The notes below the pieces were generated by a model. That model searched no databases, was not told where the DNA came from, and saw only the letters and a program-made list of their open reading frames with translations. Position numbers and translations under genes: made by a program. DNA of 64,000 nt from Tridacna crocea (taxonomy: Eukaryota > Mollusca > Bivalvia > Cardiida > Cardiidae). Each line of letters begins with the position of its first letter. Position 1 is the stretch's first letter. This document shows positions 61,985 through 64,000 of this stretch, in pieces. The stretch is taken from contig OX031063.1 of the NCBI GenBank assembly GCA_943736015.1, positions 4,259,001 through 4,323,000 of the forward strand, read 5' to 3'.

Positions 61985-62205
61985 TTTATATTTATCTATA
62001 CTGAAAGCATTTGCAGATGACAAATTATGATAGATGTATATCAAATGACAGGATTGTCTTTGAAGTGTAGTAAACGTTATGGAAAAGGAGAAACTGTTGG
62101 TTACCAGCACTGTCTTCTTTTCCCGCAATGATTTTGCGATTTTCACGCTTCTTTCTCTTGGTTATCAGAGCTAAAAAACTCAGACTTGTTTGGTAAAGAG
62201 TTATA
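61985..62205 (+). mobile_element. Diverged family-A MITE
   Basis: ACTGAAAGCATTTGCAGATG, loop CTGTTGGTTACCAGCAC, R end TTGTTTGGTAAAGAGTTA. Confidence 0.7.
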
Positions 62206-62319
62206 TTGGGACATATTAATACGACATGAAAACATTACAAAAACATTAATAATGGCAACCCTTATACAAATTTAAAATTTCGCAAAATTAAAGGTGTAAA
62301 AATTGATTCAAATTTGAAT

Positions 62320-64000
62320 CAGAACGACTAGAAAACACTGTTGCCTATGTGCCTAATCTCTTCAGAGTCGGCATTATGGTTATCTATGTACCTAATCTCT
62401 TTAGAATAATTTCTGTTTTGTATGTACATGTACCTAAACTCTTTAGAGTCTTCTTCACAAACTAAAGAGTTAAGGTACATACAAAACAGAAATGAAGACT
62501 CTAAAGAGTTAAGGTACAAACACAACAGCTGTGAGGTCTCTAAAGAGTTAAGGTACATACAAAACAGAAATGAAGACTCTAAAGAGTTAAGGTACAAACA
62601 CAACAGCTTGGAGGACTCTAAAGAGTTAAGGTACATACAAAACAGAAATGAAGACTCTAAAGAGTTAAGGTACATACACATCAGACTTGATGACTTAAAA
62701 GAAATTCGGTGCGTACACAACAATGATAAAGACTGTAATGAGATTAGGTTCCTATCAACAATGATGACAACTCTAAAAGGAATAGGTACATCAAAACAGA
62801 AATGAAGACTCTAAAGCGATTCGGTACATATAAAACCGAAGTGAAGACTCTAAAGAGTTTAGGTACATACACAACAGATATGACGATCCTAAAGAGTAAA
62901 GGTACATACAAAACAGAAATGAAGACTCTAAAGAGTTAAGGGACATATGCAACAGATATGACGATCCTAAAGAGTTAAGGTACATACAAAACAGAAATGA
63001 AGACTCTAAAGAGTTAAGGTACATACACAACTCCACAACTCTTTAGAGTCTTCTTTCCTGTTATGTATGTACCTTTACTCTTTAGGATCGTCATATCCGT
63101 TGCGTATGTACCTTTACTCTTTAGAGTCTTCTTTCCTGTTATGTATGTACCTTTACTCTTTAGGATCGTCATATCCGTTGCGTATGTACCTTAACTCCTT
63201 AGAGTCTTCTTTCCTGTTATGTATGTACCTTTACTCTTTAGGATCGTCATATCCGCTGCGTATGTACCTTTACTCTTTAGAGTCTTCATTTCTGTTCTGT
63301 AGGTACCTTTACTCTTAAGGATCGTCATATCCGCTGCGTATGTACCTTAACTCTTTAGAGTCCTCACAGCTGTTGTGTTTGTACCTTAACTCTTTAGAGT
63401 CTTCATTTCTGTTCTGTATGTACCTTTACTCTTTAGGATCGGCATATCCGCTGCGTATGTACCTTAACTCTTTAGAGTCTTCATTTCTGTTCTGTATGTA
63501 CCGTTACTCTTTAGGATCGTCATATCCGCTGCGTATGTACCTTAACTCTTTAGAGTCTTCATTTCTGTTCTGTATGTACCGTTACTCTTTAGGATCGTCA
63601 TATCCGCTGCGTATGTACCTTAACTCTTTAGAGTCTTCATTTCTGTTCTGTATGTACCTTTACTCTTTAAGATCGTCATATCCGCTGCGTATGTACCTTT
63701 ACTCTTTAGAGTCCTCACAGCTGTTGTGTTTGTACCTTAACTCTTTAGAGTCTTCATTTTTGTTCTGTATGTACCTTTACTCTTTAGGATCGTCATGTCC
63801 GTTGCGTATGTACCTTAACTCTTTAGAGTCTTCTTTTCTGTTCTGTATGTACCTTTACTCTTTAGGATCGTCATGTCCGTTGCGTATGTACCTTAACTCT
63901 TTAGAGTCTTCATTTCTGTTCTGTATGTACCTTTACTCTTTAGGATCGTCATATCCGTTGCGTATGTACCTTAACTCTTTAGAGTCTTCATTTCTGTTCT
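62320..64000. repeat. 39-bp satellite array, two strand switches, runs off the right edge
   Basis: Unit AAAGAGTTAAGGTACATACA followed by AAACAGAAATGAAGACTCT, 39 bp. Reverse orientation at 62330-62455, forward 62460-63030, reverse again 63035-64000. In the last block units alternate between a TCATTTCTGTTCTGTATGTA type and a GATCGTCATATCCGCTGCGT type, giving a 78-bp higher-order unit, with a third type (CACAGCTGTTGTGTTTGTAC) at about 62520, 62595, 63365 and 63715. Because 39 is divisible by 3, 13-residue repeats (SKELRYIQNRNED or MYLNSLESSFLFC) stay open on both strands; non-coding is more likely. Confidence 0.9.

Noticed and set aside
62328-63318. Four repetitive ORFs with 13-residue periods
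   Set aside because: They follow from a 39-bp satellite period and occur on both strands; kept as a repeat, not as genes.
62320-64000. CRISPR array
   Set aside because: Units are contiguous, with no unique spacers, and the DNA is eukaryotic with split genes.

Overview
The window is animal nuclear DNA: AT-rich, intron-rich and packed with mobile elements. Several dispersed repeats (a tRNA-type SINE ending in a GTTCCCAGGAAGCAGAAT tail, another SINE tail with GTTGAAAATGGCGTTAAAT, and a GGCTGATTCCAGTATACCCC repeat) resemble repeats I associate with bivalve molluscs. The organism is therefore probably a mollusc, but that is inference and the species cannot be fixed by eye.

One host gene can be assembled completely. 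It lies on the minus strand from 52490 (start) to 19138 (stop) and is a P protein (OCA2, pink-eyed dilution) orthologue or close paralogue. I find 19 coding exons, all with GT donors and AG acceptors and all in compatible phase. Together they encode 2277 nt, i.e. 758 residues plus stop. The protein has an acidic dileucine motif in its cytosolic N-terminus, a glycosylatable luminal loop, and the two internally related transporter halves with their paired signatures (AFLDN...[12 protein letters not shown] and SFIDN...[12 protein letters not shown]). No other intact host gene was recognised: 1-19137 and 52500-64000 are repeats and unassigned DNA.

The outstanding feature is a swarm of miniature inverted-repeat elements, roughly 80-90 recognisable copies or pieces spread over most of the window and in most OCA2 introns. 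A standard copy is 226-232 bp including both TTAA sites. It begins TTAACCCTTTACC (or TTAACTC/TTAACCCA), ends GGTAAAGGGTTAA, and has a nearly perfect 60-70 bp palindrome at its centre (each arm carries AACATTGTGGGAAAAGGAG). The two flanking modules are not complementary, so copies have an orientation: here '+' means the L module (GACAAAATTTTAGAC ... GCATTTGCAGACGACAAAA) comes first and the R module (AAGGCTTCTTTCTCAGGGTCG) last. Three families (A, B, C) have unrelated flanks but keep the same kind of central hairpin. TTAA duplication with CCC termini points to a piggyBac-type transposase acting in trans. The window supplies unusually direct evidence of mobility: an inverted paralogous repeat serves as an empty site for two insertions, there are nested insertions, and there are chains of elements sharing one TTAA.

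Other layout. 1-2540: diverged dispersed and tandem repeats plus a SINE. 4820-6268: a TTAA-flanked transposon remnant with about 60-bp terminal repeats and a broken THAP-domain ORF (Kolobok-like). 7320-8760: a decayed ORF split by a MITE pair. 10610-11765: a GC-rich island. 22580-23960: a 33-bp minisatellite in an OCA2 intron. 27843-28519 and 53187-54391: a foldback element and a 263-bp tandem derivative. 48388-48778: a long-TIR element with a 7-bp flanking duplication. 62320-64000: a 39-bp satellite that changes strand twice and runs off the right edge.
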